In this document: piece after piece, positions 52,331-60,424 of the stretch
Layout of the letters: every line of letters starts with the position of its first letter
Numbering within the stretch: the stretch's first letter is position 1
Assembly (NCBI GenBank): GCA_009840005.1
Contig: VXOR01000074.1
Span: forward strand, 1 to 64,000
DNA length: 64,000 nucleotides
Origin: Gemmatimonadota bacterium
GTDB lineage: Bacteria > Latescibacterota > UBA2968 > UBA8231
Direction of reading: 5' to 3'
Notes under the pieces: generated by a model
The model's input: the letters and a program-made list of their open reading frames with translations, nothing else
Told to the model about the DNA's origin: nothing
Databases searched by the model: none
Position numbers and translations under genes: made by a program

Positions 52331-52951
52331 CTAACTCCCCATCGCCTCGGCAAAGCGGCGATTGACTTCGTTCCAGTTGACAGTCTCAATCCAAGCGGCG
52401 ATGTAGTCGGGACGACGGTTTTGATAGTTGAGATAATAGGCGTGTTCCCAGACATCGATGCCGAGGATGGGAACTCCGCTGCCATCCATTAGAGGATTGT
52501 CCTGATTGGCAGTGCTGAGGATGTCGAGCTCCCCATCCTTGACTACGACCCAAGCCCAGCCGCTGCCGAATCGCTTGGTTGCAGCATCTACGAAGGCTTC
52601 GCGGGCTGCGTCTTGACTGCCAAATTTGGCTTCGGCTGCGGCGATCAGCTCAGCCGAAGGCTCGCCGCGCTCTCCCGCAGGAGCCATGATCTGCCAAAAT
52701 AGGCTGTGATTGGCATGACCGCCGCCGTGATTGCGCACCGCCGTGCGGATGTCCTCGGGGATGGCGTCGAGGTCGCTGATGAGGTCTTCGGCACTTTTAG
52801 CGGCCAAGTCGTCGTGCCCTTCGAGCGCGGTGTTGAGGCTGGTCACATAGGTATTGTGATGCTTGGTGTGGTGAATCTCCATGGTACGGGCATCTATGAT
52901 CGGTTCTAGCGCATCATAGGCGTAGGGGAGATCGGGAAGGGAGTGAGCCAT
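52331..52951 (-). CDS. sod: Superoxide dismutase (Fe/Mn family)
   Basis: A 206-residue enzyme converting superoxide to oxygen and H2O2. The metal ligands are His27 in [13 protein letters not shown], His in [13 protein letters not shown], and Asp and His in [35 protein letters not shown] is the conserved mid region. The residues do not decide between Fe and Mn. GGATTG before the ATG is a reasonable RBS. It is followed at 3 bases by the peroxiredoxin gene and preceded by the IscU-like gene 35 bases away. Confidence 0.96.
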   Translation of the reverse strand: MAHSLPDLPYAYDALEPIIDARTMEIHHTKHHNTYVTSLNTALEGHDDLAAKSAEDLISDLDAIPEDIRTAVRNHGGGHANHSLFWQIMAPAGERGEPSAELIAAAEAKFGSQDAAREAFVDAATKRFGSGWAWVVVKDGELDILSTANQDNPLMDGSGVPILGIDVWEHAYYLNYQNRRPDYIAAWIETVNWNEVNRRFAEAMGS

Positions 52952-52986
52952 GGTGCAATCCTTTCGGCTTGAGGTTTAGAAATGCG

Positions 52987-53364
52987 TTAGGAGGCCGTAT
53001 TGGCCTGATAATTTTTCACTAGGGCCCGAGCCGCGTCAGCAGCTAGCTGGGCGGCGTGGCGTTTCATGGGTGGTAGCCCGCCTAGTGCCTCTTCAATAGC
53101 TGCCGGCTTTAGCTGGGCTGCATCCACTAGCAGCGAGTCTGTCAGCAACTCGGTGAGCACCGAGCCAGCCGCGACCGAAGGCGCGCAACCAAAGGTCTTG
53201 CAGCTGGCGCGAACGATGCGGCCATCTTCGATGCGGGCAAAAAGCTGCATCGCATCGCCGCAGGCCTGATTTTCAGCTTGCCCCGAGGCATTGGCATCAT
53301 CGATTTGCCCAGCGTTGCGAGGATGCCGGTAGTGGTCGAAAACTACTGCGCTAAAGGAGGTCAT
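52987..53364 (-). CDS. IscU/NifU-like iron-sulfur scaffold lacking the third cysteine
   Basis: A 125-residue NifU N-terminal domain protein. The FDHYRHPRNAG start is typical. Two scaffold cysteines are kept, in NQACGDAMQLF (with the stabilising Asp) and TFGCAPSVAAGSVLTELL. The third, normally in KxHCxxLA, is replaced: here it reads PPMKRHAAQLAADA. Without that Cys, cluster assembly would need another ligand, or the protein may act as a carrier. It leads an operon with sod and peroxiredoxin, so a role in repair during oxidative stress is plausible. No IscS is beside it. Confidence 0.85.
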   Translation of the reverse strand: MTSFSAVVFDHYRHPRNAGQIDDANASGQAENQACGDAMQLFARIEDGRIVRASCKTFGCAPSVAAGSVLTELLTDSLLVDAAQLKPAAIEEALGGLPPMKRHAAQLAADAARALVKNYQANTAS

Positions 53365-53488
53365 CTGCTCGCTTCAACAGCCTAGTAAAGAGGATCAAGA
53401 AACGGGTTGTATAATACTTGTGGCCACAGGAGTTGTCAACCACACATCCCCTGAACTACAATCCGTACAACGAGTTATAATCACCACA

Positions 53489-53812
53489 TCAGGCGTTGAG
53501 GCCGCCGGAACCACCCGGTCCACCCGAACCGCAATCCCGCCAGTATGTCCGCACCATCTGCAAGACGTCCCAGAGTATGGTATCCTTCGCTACTTGGTCA
53601 ATCAGCGCATGCAGCCTCGCGGCCTTCTCAGGCTCGATCAGCCCCAACCCGCTCATCATCGTCAGGTGGTGGATCAAGCCTGTTTGCAACAAAGTGCGGT
53701 TCATGTCTGAGAGGGGGATACTGCTTTTGTTGGCGAACTCCTCTTCAAGGCCGGCATAGAGTTCGGCCAAGCTGTGAGAAAGTGTGGTCTCGACTTTGTA
53801 AACTTTTTCCAT
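53489..53812 (-). CDS. Small hypothetical protein with a Gly-rich tail
   Basis: A 107-residue soluble protein. Most of it is amphipathic helix (LSHSLAELYAGLEEEFAN, LLQTGLIHHLTMMSGLGLIEPEKAARLHALIDQV), and it ends in CGSGGPGGSGGLNA. It lies 88 bases after the NtrC-type regulator on the same strand, so it may be the last gene of the Psp-like operon or a separate unit. No domain is recognised. Confidence 0.65.
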   Translation of the reverse strand: MEKVYKVETTLSHSLAELYAGLEEEFANKSSIPLSDMNRTLLQTGLIHHLTMMSGLGLIEPEKAARLHALIDQVAKDTILWDVLQMVRTYWRDCGSGGPGGSGGLNA

Positions 53813-53900
53813 GCGCCTCTCGCCCGTGTGGGAGCCTTGCGGTTAATATACCCGGCGCGTTCCCACTGTCAACAAGACTCGGCTCAGAGGACGCCGTGGA

Positions 53901-55319
53901 TCATTTGGCCGTGATTTGGTATTTGCGGAGCAAGTGTCGGAAGCGGTCGTAGGTCAAGCCCAAATGCTGGGCCGCGTCTTTCTGCCGCCCGCCCGCCTGG
54001 GAGAGCGCACCGTCGAGCAAGCCTCGCTCGACACGCTCGACTTGTTCGTCGAAACTGCCTCCCTCAGGAAGGTCAACGCCACTGCAGCCGCGCACTTCCA
54101 GGGGCAAATCCTCCGCGCCCACTTCGTCCCCCTGCGCGACGCAAAGGGCGCGCTCGACCGCGAATTTGAGTTCGCGCACATTACCCGGCCAAGCGTAGGT
54201 CTCTAGCTTGACCAAAACGCCTTCGGCGAACGGGCGTCGTTCAATTGCGGGCACTTCGTCGCATAGCTTTTGTGTAAAGTACGCAACCAAGGGTCGGATG
54301 TCCTCGGGCCGCTCCCGCAAGGGCGGTAGCTGGAGCACGCTAAATCGCAGACGGTCGTAAAGGTCGGCGCGGAATTGTCCACTCGCTATTTCCCGCCCCA
54401 GATCCGCGTTGGTCGCCGCCACAACGCGCACGTCAACGTGGATCGTCTGCGTTCCACCTATCCGTTCAAATTCTTGGTATTCTATGACGCGCAATACGTT
54501 TTTTTGGAAGTCGAGCGAAGTGTTGCCGATCTCGTCGAGAAAAAGCGTGCCACCATTGGCAGCTTCAAAGCGGCCGTGGCGCATCTCGGTCGCGCCCGTA
54601 AAGGCCCCCTTCTCGTGGCCAAACAGCTCGCTTTCGAGTAGGGTATCCGACAGGGCCGCGCAGTTCAGCTTGACAAAGGCCCGCTCGCGGCGGTTGCTCC
54701 CGTAGTGCAAGGCCGCGGCGATCAGTTCCTTGCCTGTGCCCCGCTCGCCGCAGATCAGCACGGGTCGCGGTATGGAGGCGACCTGTTCAACTTGCTTGAG
54801 CAGGTTCTGAATCAAGGGACTGCGGCTGACGATCTGATAGCGCTGACCTAGCTCGGTTCGGTAAAAAGAATTCTCTCGATCAAGGGCCTCGTTCTCGGCC
54901 TTGAGGCGGGCGTTTTCGCGCAATACCGCCAACATCCGCTCGACTTTTTCCATCTCCACTTCGAGCTTGTCCTCGACGTACAGGTCCTTCTCAATGAAGT
55001 CCGCGGCCCCGGCCTGCACGGCTTCGACGGCCAAGTCGACGCTCCCCTTGCCCGTGAGGATAATAACCGGCAGCTCAGTCCACTGCTGTTTGATCTCTTT
55101 CAGCACTTCGAGACCATTGGGCTGACCAACGCCAAAGTCAAAGTCCAGCACCACGAGTTCGACGTCCGTCGGCCTAGCTGCCAGATGCCCGAGCAGCCGT
55201 TGGCCGTTGGAAAACGAAATAACCTCCTTGCCCAAGCTGCGCAGTTTCTCTGACAATATCTCGCGCAATTCCTGTTGGTCATCGGCGATTAAGACGGCTT
55301 TCTTTTTTTTATTTGCCAT
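53901..55319 (-). CDS. Sigma-54-dependent response regulator (NtrC family)
   Basis: A 472-residue transcription activator. The receiver domain (residues about 8-125) has DD at 13-14, the phosphoacceptor D59 in VVLDFDFG and the Lys switch near 111. The AAA+ domain has Walker A GERGTGKE (191-198), the sigma-54 contact loop GAFTGA (238-243) and GGTLFLDEIGNTSLD. The C-terminus is a Fis-type helix-turn-helix (QKDAAQHLGLTYDRFRHLLRKY). It is 27 bases after the TPR kinase gene and likely activates the sigma-54 promoter in front of pspA at 58726-58742. Confidence 0.95.
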   Translation of the reverse strand: MANKKKKAVLIADDQQELREILSEKLRSLGKEVISFSNGQRLLGHLAARPTDVELVVLDFDFGVGQPNGLEVLKEIKQQWTELPVIILTGKGSVDLAVEAVQAGAADFIEKDLYVEDKLEVEMEKVERMLAVLRENARLKAENEALDRENSFYRTELGQRYQIVSRSPLIQNLLKQVEQVASIPRPVLICGERGTGKELIAAALHYGSNRRERAFVKLNCAALSDTLLESELFGHEKGAFTGATEMRHGRFEAANGGTLFLDEIGNTSLDFQKNVLRVIEYQEFERIGGTQTIHVDVRVVAATNADLGREIASGQFRADLYDRLRFSVLQLPPLRERPEDIRPLVAYFTQKLCDEVPAIERRPFAEGVLVKLETYAWPGNVRELKFAVERALCVAQGDEVGAEDLPLEVRGCSGVDLPEGGSFDEQVERVERGLLDGALSQAGGRQKDAAQHLGLTYDRFRHLLRKYQITAK

Positions 55320-55346
55320 GCCCGTCCTCGTTTAACTACTAAAAGG

Positions 55347-56702
55347 CTAGGTCTGTCCGCCCGAGAAATTGAGCGGTAGATCGAGCCGAAAAACGGTCCC
55401 GTGTCCCTTTCTACTCTTGACTCGCAGCACACCCTGATGGGCCTGGGCAATGCGGCGCGCAATACTCAAGCCATAGCCGTTGCCCCGCTCCCTAGTGGTA
55501 AATCCAGGCTCGAATATCAATTCCAAATGTTCTTCCTCAATGCCCGGCCCATCGTCCTCGACCTCAATGAAAGCCAGCGACTGCTCCTCGTCGTAGCCAG
55601 CGCCCAGCACCACCCGACCGCCGATATTCCCTTCGAGAATTTCCAAGGCGTTGAGGCAGAGGTTCGTAATGGCCTCGCGCAGCATCCGCTCATCGGCCTC
55701 CACGCGCGGCAAGCCCGCTTGGATCCGCGTCTGGATCGCGGCTTTCCAAGTTTGTCGGCCAAATCCGGCAGCCACCCGTCGCACCAAGCGCCCGAGATCG
55801 ATCACCGCCGGGTGAATTTTATCCGTTTTCATCGCCTCCAAAAACCCCACCCATTCGTCGTACAGGGCCTCGTATTCGCCCCCTAAGCGATTCAACTCCC
55901 CCTGCTGGGTCCCTTCGGCCTTGCGCCCCAGCCCTCGCAAGCGGCTGCCGATGATCCCCATCAAGTTTTTGATGCGATGCCCCTTCGTGTAAAATCCCTC
56001 GTACACCTGTTCCTTGCCCAGTTCGACCATTTCTAGCGACAGACGCGCAAGGACTTGGGGAGCACTTTGCTCAAATTCCTCGCAGATGTGCTGGTATTCT
56101 TGCTCCAATTCAGGAGGTTTTACGTGACGAAAAAACAAACGGGCTAAATTCGCATACGGCTGACTGAGCTTGGGATCGAGCTGGATGGCGACCTTGAATT
56201 CCCCCATCGCCCCCAACACTTGGCCGCTTTGTAGCAAAAGCTGTCCTAAACTGTTGTGGCCCGCCGCGGAAAGCGGGTTGAGCGCCAACCCTTGGCGGAA
56301 GGCGCGGATGGCTTCCTCACGGCGCTGTGGATCTTCGTTGTATTGACTGCCAAGCGCGAAAAAAACGCGGTCGAGAGCTGGGTATTCGCGCCCTTCCTCA
56401 GTCGCGCGCACGATGGCCTCAAAGTGCGCCAGCGACCGCTCGCGGGACCGGGCGTTCCGCCTCCCTTGGCGCATTGCGAGCAAGCCGAGTTGGTAGTGGC
56501 TTTCTAGATGCCCACTCGCCGCGGTCGCTTCTAGTGCGGCGATGGCCGCTTGCTCATCCCCCAGTTCCAAGAGACAAAGCCCTTTGCGGTGCTGGAGTTC
56601 CAAGTCGTCGGGCATCTGCGCTAGGCCGCGTTCGCACCAGTCCAGAGCCTCGGCCCAACGCGCACCTTCACAAGCCTCTACAGCGCGGTCGAGCCAATTC
56701 AC
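55347..56702 (-). CDS. Cytoplasmic histidine kinase with N-terminal TPR repeats
   Basis: A 451-residue kinase with no TM segment. Residues 1-190 are TPR-like repeats (ARWAEALDWCERGLAQMPDDLELQ, AIRAFRQGLALNPLSAAGHNSLGQLL, GEFKVAIQLDPKLSQPYANLARL). His242 in YTKGHRIKNLMG is the likely phosphorylation site. The ATPase has N-box NLCLNALE, G1 DDGPGI, F-box FEPGFTT and G2 GYGLSIARRIAQAH. The start is GTG 56702. It pairs with the NtrC-type regulator 27 bases downstream. TPRs probably bind a protein partner such as PspA or the small membrane proteins beside it; this is inference. Confidence 0.92.
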   Translation of the reverse strand: MNWLDRAVEACEGARWAEALDWCERGLAQMPDDLELQHRKGLCLLELGDEQAAIAALEATAASGHLESHYQLGLLAMRQGRRNARSRERSLAHFEAIVRATEEGREYPALDRVFFALGSQYNEDPQRREEAIRAFRQGLALNPLSAAGHNSLGQLLLQSGQVLGAMGEFKVAIQLDPKLSQPYANLARLFFRHVKPPELEQEYQHICEEFEQSAPQVLARLSLEMVELGKEQVYEGFYTKGHRIKNLMGIIGSRLRGLGRKAEGTQQGELNRLGGEYEALYDEWVGFLEAMKTDKIHPAVIDLGRLVRRVAAGFGRQTWKAAIQTRIQAGLPRVEADERMLREAITNLCLNALEILEGNIGGRVVLGAGYDEEQSLAFIEVEDDGPGIEEEHLELIFEPGFTTRERGNGYGLSIARRIAQAHQGVLRVKSRKGHGTVFRLDLPLNFSGGQT

Positions 56703-56735
56703 GGCCTAGCCTTGCTCTCGCGGTTCTTGGCTTTC

Positions 56736-57074
56736 TCAAGACTTAGATCCTGTTCCGTCCATGTGGTCGATTTTTTCGCTGACGGCGATCATGACATCCT
56801 GCACCTCAGTCAGCCGCTGCTCTACTGCGGTCAACCGCTCCCGCAGCTCGTCCGGCTCAATACCTTTGTCTTCGGATACAGTCGCCTTGAGCTTGAGGTA
56901 TTCGGCAACTTTGGCGATGCCGAAAATCGCCACGGCAGCCAACAAGAGTGGCGTCAGAATGATGGGCCCCATCAAACCATAGGACTCGGGGTAGATAGGA
57001 AACGCATAGTAAAAAAGAACACACAACGCGATACCAGCGAAGATTCCGAAGACGATCCCCTTATTCCTGTCCAT
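56736..57074 (-). CDS. Small membrane protein with PspB-like coiled-coil tail (copy 2)
   Basis: A 112-residue protein with two TM helices (GIVFGIFAGIALCVLFYYAF and MGPIILTPLLLAAVAIFGIA). The C-terminus (about residues 72-108) is a coiled coil, ELRERLTAVEQRLTEVQDV, then MIAVSEKIDHMDG. It shares EQRLTEVQDVMIA-SEKID-MDG with the next gene. PspB, which binds PspA/PspF in the Psp response, has the same TM-then-coiled-coil plan. It is 33 bases before the kinase gene. I infer membrane-stress sensing; family membership is not confirmed. Confidence 0.78.
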   Translation of the reverse strand: MDRNKGIVFGIFAGIALCVLFYYAFPIYPESYGLMGPIILTPLLLAAVAIFGIAKVAEYLKLKATVSEDKGIEPDELRERLTAVEQRLTEVQDVMIAVSEKIDHMDGTGSKS

Positions 57075-57117
57075 GATTTAGCTCCTTTCCCTCTCTTCGA
57101 TGGAATAAACTTTTCAA

Positions 57118-57393
57118 TCAACTCTTCTTCCCATCAGCCTTTTTCGTACTCCAGGGTTTAGCTCCCATCCCATCCATGTAGTCGATCTTCTCGCTGAGGG
57201 CAATCATCACGTCCTGCACCTCGGTCAGCCGCTGTTCAACTTGCTCTAGTCGCTTGGCGATCAAATCCTCTTCCTCTTTGGCTTTTTTGTCTCGTCGCTT
57301 GCGGCTCGAATAATACTTGTTGCCCCAATTGACCAATCCACTGCACAGGATGATGAGACATACGCCAATGGCGAGCTGCAAAAACCAATTCAT
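57118..57393 (-). CDS. Small membrane protein with PspB-like coiled-coil tail (copy 1)
   Basis: A 91-residue protein with a single N-terminal TM helix (FLQLAIGVCLIILCSGLVNWG), a basic KYYSSRKRRDKKAK patch and a coiled coil (about residues 44-76, IAKRLEQVEQRLTEVQDVM, then IALSEKIDYMDG). Its coiled coil nearly matches that of the next gene (56736-57074), so the two probably arose by duplication and may hetero-oligomerise. The one-TM plus coiled-coil plan and the neighbouring pspA suggest a PspB-like role. Confidence 0.78.
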   Translation of the reverse strand: MNWFLQLAIGVCLIILCSGLVNWGNKYYSSRKRRDKKAKEEEDLIAKRLEQVEQRLTEVQDVMIALSEKIDYMDGMGAKPWSTKKADGKKS

Positions 57394-57429
57394 TCGCTCC
57401 CTCCCTGTCCTAGCTATAGCCTTTTTATA

Positions 57430-57948
57430 TCAGGCGCTTTCGACACCCCGGCTCCAGTGTTTCTCATGCTCAAAAAGTACCTCTGGAAAGCGATAGACGA
57501 TCAGGCCCGAATCGGTTATTTCGACCTCGACGAATCCCCCATCGGCCAAGCGCTTGAGAATCTCCGAGGCTTCCTCGACAGTCAACCCGGTATCGGCCGC
57601 CGTTTCGGTCACCGTCAGGCGACCATTTCTCTTCTGGGCCAGCCGCACCACGCGGTTCTGTTGCCGTCGGTAGCGCACCAAGTGCGCGGCCGCATCGAGC
57701 TTTTTGGCCAGTATCCAGAGCAAGCTGCCAAAAATGGTCTGCGTGACGCCAATGGCGAAAAACTCGAAATGGGAATCTAGGCCATCGGCATGGAGAATTT
57801 GAAAAAGGCCGTAGAGCATAAACCCCAGCCCTATCGGCACCATCGGCACGGCCATTACCTTGAGAAAAAGAGCGCCTAGGCGCTTGAATCCCCCTTCCAT
57901 AGCACTTCGCACCTCGCTTTTTGTCGCGTCGAGTGGTCTCATCGTCAT
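57430..57948 (-). CDS. Two-TM membrane protein with a C-terminal winged-helix domain
   Basis: A 172-residue protein. Two TM helices (about residues 28-52, LFLKVMAVPMVPIGLGFMLYGLFQ, and 62-82, FFAIGVTQTIFGSLLWIL) are followed by a winged-helix-like domain (about 100-150, RLTVTETAADTGLTVEEASEILKRLADGGFVEVE). A membrane-tethered wHTH could recruit PspA or act on promoters. It lies 53 bases after pspA and 36 before the first PspB-like gene. The family is not named here; the pairing with PspA is recurrent in bacterial Psp systems, to my knowledge. Confidence 0.75.
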   Translation of the reverse strand: MTMRPLDATKSEVRSAMEGGFKRLGALFLKVMAVPMVPIGLGFMLYGLFQILHADGLDSHFEFFAIGVTQTIFGSLLWILAKKLDAAAHLVRYRRQQNRVVRLAQKRNGRLTVTETAADTGLTVEEASEILKRLADGGFVEVEITDSGLIVYRFPEVLFEHEKHWSRGVESA

Positions 57949-58001
57949 AGTCGTCAGCTTCCCGAATTCGATAGCCCCACAATATGCTGTGGTCCAAAAG
58001 G

Positions 58002-58676
58002 TTACTTATCTTTATTCATCTTGTCCTTTAGGGCTTTTAACTCGTCGTCAACGCTGTGATCGACTTCGATTTGGCGGATCTCTTTCTCAACGTCTTCCAT
58101 CTCGCCCGAAATCTCCATGTGCGCGGCCGCCTCTGCCTCGCTCTCTTCGACTTTCTGCTCAAAGCGTTCAAAGCTGGAAAAGGCATCCTGACCCAACCCG
58201 GAAATGCTCTGAGCTAACCGCTTGCGGGCCTGGGCAGCTTGGTGGCGAGCAATCAACGTGCCCTGTCGGGTCCGCGCTTCTTCGAGCTTGGTCTTCAGCT
58301 CGCGCAACTGCTCGCGCAACTGCTCGGCCGTCTGCCGACTTTCCTCCACGGCCGGAGTCAGATCCTCAGCAGCTTTGGCAAACACCGCCTTGCGCTCCAG
58401 CGCCCGCCGCGCCAGCGCATCTTCGCCCGCTTCCACCGCCCGTTCGGCCTTGCCCTGCCATTCGGCGACCTGGCTTTGCTTGTCGTTGAACTGGCGCTCG
58501 AGCCGCTTGTGATTGGCCACAGCGGTCCCTACCGAGGCTGTAGCCTTACCAACCGCCTCTTCCATGTCCCGCACCATCTGGCGAATCATCTTATCCGGCT
58601 CTTCGGCCCGATCAAGCATCTCGTTGATATTGGACTTGAGGATATCGCTTATCCTCGAAAAGGCTCCCTTAGCCAT
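58002..58676 (-). CDS. pspA: PspA/IM30 family envelope-stress protein
   Basis: A 224-residue peripheral membrane protein that stabilises the inner membrane under stress and, in other bacteria, regulates its own operon. The N-terminal amphipathic helix KGAFSRISDILKSNINEMLDRAEEPDKMIRQMVRDMEEAV is typical of PspA/Vipp1/IM30. The rest is coiled coil (AVANHKRLERQFNDKQSQVAEWQGKAERAVE and onward), ending EIRQIEVDHSVDDELKALKDKM. AAGGAAGG precedes the ATG. It is the first gene after a sigma-54 promoter and heads six further genes on the same strand. Confidence 0.92.
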   Translation of the reverse strand: MAKGAFSRISDILKSNINEMLDRAEEPDKMIRQMVRDMEEAVGKATASVGTAVANHKRLERQFNDKQSQVAEWQGKAERAVEAGEDALARRALERKAVFAKAAEDLTPAVEESRQTAEQLREQLRELKTKLEEARTRQGTLIARHQAAQARKRLAQSISGLGQDAFSSFERFEQKVEESEAEAAAHMEISGEMEDVEKEIRQIEVDHSVDDELKALKDKMNKDK

Positions 58677-58725
58677 CGTACACCTTCCTTGATTGAGTGA
58701 AACTTATCATGCGTTGTTTCTAACC

Positions 58726-58742
58726 TGCAAGGACCATGCCAA
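58726..58742 (-). promoter_or_regulatory. Sigma-54 (minus-24/minus-12) promoter of pspA
   Basis: On the minus strand TTGGCATGGTCCTTGCA matches the consensus TTGGCACG-N4-TTGCA closely, with GG at minus-24 and GC at minus-12 correctly spaced (12 bases apart). Transcription would start near 58715, leaving a 39-base leader before the ATG at 58676. The downstream operon encodes a GAFTGA-bearing activator. This is one of the clearest regulatory sites in the window. Confidence 0.8.
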
Positions 58743-58816
58743 AATCATTGTCATGTCCATAACCAATTATAGCCCATTGTATTACAAAAAAAGCATAGAT
58801 CAAATCATTACTTGTC

Positions 58817-58856
58817 AATGGCCAGATTCGCCACTTGGCTGGCGTCATTGGCCATT
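58817..58856. promoter_or_regulatory. Dyad about 100 bp upstream of the sigma-54 promoter, probable activator site
   Basis: AATGGCCAGATTCGCCA (58817-58833) and TGGCGTCATTGGCCATT (58840-58856) are inverted copies that agree at 13 of 17 positions, with a 6-base spacer. The centre is about 95 bases above the minus-24 box, in the usual range for an NtrC-family enhancer site. It is also 47 bases upstream of the divergent symporter gene, so it might affect both directions. Confidence 0.6.
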
Positions 58857-58902
58857 TTCACTCCTTTAGTTATTATAACAAATCTTCGCAAAGGATCTTG
58901 CC

Positions 58903-60345
58903 ATGGCCAATCCATTGGTCTTGATCGGCTTGGGTGTCTATCTCGCGGTGATGCTCGGCGTTGGTCTATACGCTGGCCGCCGCGTCCGCAACTCGACTGA
59001 CTTCATCCTCGCCGGTCAACGCCTACCCCTGTTGCTCTGCACCGCAACGCTCGCGGCGACGTGGTTTGGCGGTGGAATCTGCATTGGCGCTGCAAGTGCT
59101 GCATATAAGGGCGGCATTCTCGCGGTCATTGCTGACCCTTTTGGCGCGGCTTTGTGTCTGTTCCTCGCCGGCCTCTTTTACGTGAGACTGATGCGGCGCA
59201 TGGGCTTGATGACAATCGCATCCTTTTTTAGCCGCCGCTTCGGCCCTCGGGCGGGCCTACTGGCCAGCCTTTGCACTATTCCTGCTTATGTTGGCTGGAC
59301 CGGCTCGCTCTTGGTGGCTTTTGGACGAATCCTGCAGATTCTGACCGGCATTGATCCCGCCATCGGCATCTGTGCAGCCGCAGTCATCGTGCTGATCTAC
59401 ACTTGGGCCGGCGGCATGTGGGCCGTCACCCTAACCGATTTCGTCCAAGTGACCATCCTCGTGCTCGGCCTGTTTATTTTGACGCCGATCCTCCTCGGCG
59501 ACATGGGCGGCTGGAAGGCCCTCGTCGCCCAAATTCCGTCCTCCCGCTTTGATTTCTACCCTCGCGGCGACGCAGCCAGTTGGCTGGCCTATGCACGCGA
59601 CTGGCTGGTCATCGGCCTAGGCAACCTAGCGGGCCAAGACCTAATCCAGCGCAGCCTGTCTAGTCGCGACGAAAAGGTAGCCTATCGCAGCGCTTACCTT
59701 GCGGGTTTACTTTATATAACGGTCGGGTTGTTGCCCGTTTTTCTCGGCATAGCGGGTGCAGTCATCCTCCCGGATTTGGCCGATCCCGACCTAGTTATGA
59801 TGTCCCTCGCCCTAAAATACCTTCCAGATATAGCTTTGGTCCTCTTTATGGGTGCCCTCGTCTCGGCCCTCCTATCCAGCGCCGACAGTGCCCTCCTCGC
59901 TCCGGCGAGCGTCATTGGCTGGGATCTCCTGCGCTACTTCAAGCCCGACGCCGAAGAGCGGGCGTCGCTGCGCCTGACGCGCTTGTCCGTCCTCCTCTTG
60001 GGCGTGCTATCTCTACTGTTGGCCCTCCAGACTGCTTCGGTGTACGATTTGATGGTCGACTCTTGGTCTGTGCTCCTAGCCTCGCTGTTCGTCCCGCTAA
60101 CCGCTGGCTTGTGGTGGCCCAAGAGCAACGGCCCTGGGGCCTTAGCCTCCATAGGGGTCGGCCTGTGCGCTTGGCAGGTGTTGCGGATAATCCCCGTGGA
60201 TTTGCCAGCCGACCTTCTGGCCGTGCCCTTTTCCGCCCTCGCCTTGGTAATCGTCAGCTTACTAACTCAAAAGAAGGCCCCGCCGCAGCCCTTACTTGAT
60301 GCCGAGGGACGCCCCCTGGACTATAAAAATCGCTTGGGTATTTAA
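58903..60345 (+). CDS. Sodium:solute symporter family protein
   Basis: A 480-residue inner-membrane secondary transporter with about 13 helices, of the SSS (PutP/SGLT) family. ATWFGGGICIGAASAAYKGGI in the second helix is typical, as are WAGGMWAVTLTDFVQVTIL and the LLSSADSALLAPASVIGWDLL segment near helix 9, which lies next to the sodium site. AAAGGATC precedes the ATG. The substrate (sugar, amino acid, carboxylate) is not evident. It diverges from pspA across 226 bases that include the dyad. Confidence 0.9.
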   Translation: MANPLVLIGLGVYLAVMLGVGLYAGRRVRNSTDFILAGQRLPLLLCTATLAATWFGGGICIGAASAAYKGGILAVIADPFGAALCLFLAGLFYVRLMRRMGLMTIASFFSRRFGPRAGLLASLCTIPAYVGWTGSLLVAFGRILQILTGIDPAIGICAAAVIVLIYTWAGGMWAVTLTDFVQVTILVLGLFILTPILLGDMGGWKALVAQIPSSRFDFYPRGDAASWLAYARDWLVIGLGNLAGQDLIQRSLSSRDEKVAYRSAYLAGLLYITVGLLPVFLGIAGAVILPDLADPDLVMMSLALKYLPDIALVLFMGALVSALLSSADSALLAPASVIGWDLLRYFKPDAEERASLRLTRLSVLLLGVLSLLLALQTASVYDLMVDSWSVLLASLFVPLTAGLWWPKSNGPGALASIGVGLCAWQVLRIIPVDLPADLLAVPFSALALVIVSLLTQKKAPPQPLLDAEGRPLDYKNRLGI

Positions 60346-60424
60346 CCCTAAGCTCGCTTGACAGGTAAAAGCACACACTTAACTTGTTGATTACTTACCA
60401 CCCACCTTAAAAAGGAAGTTGACT

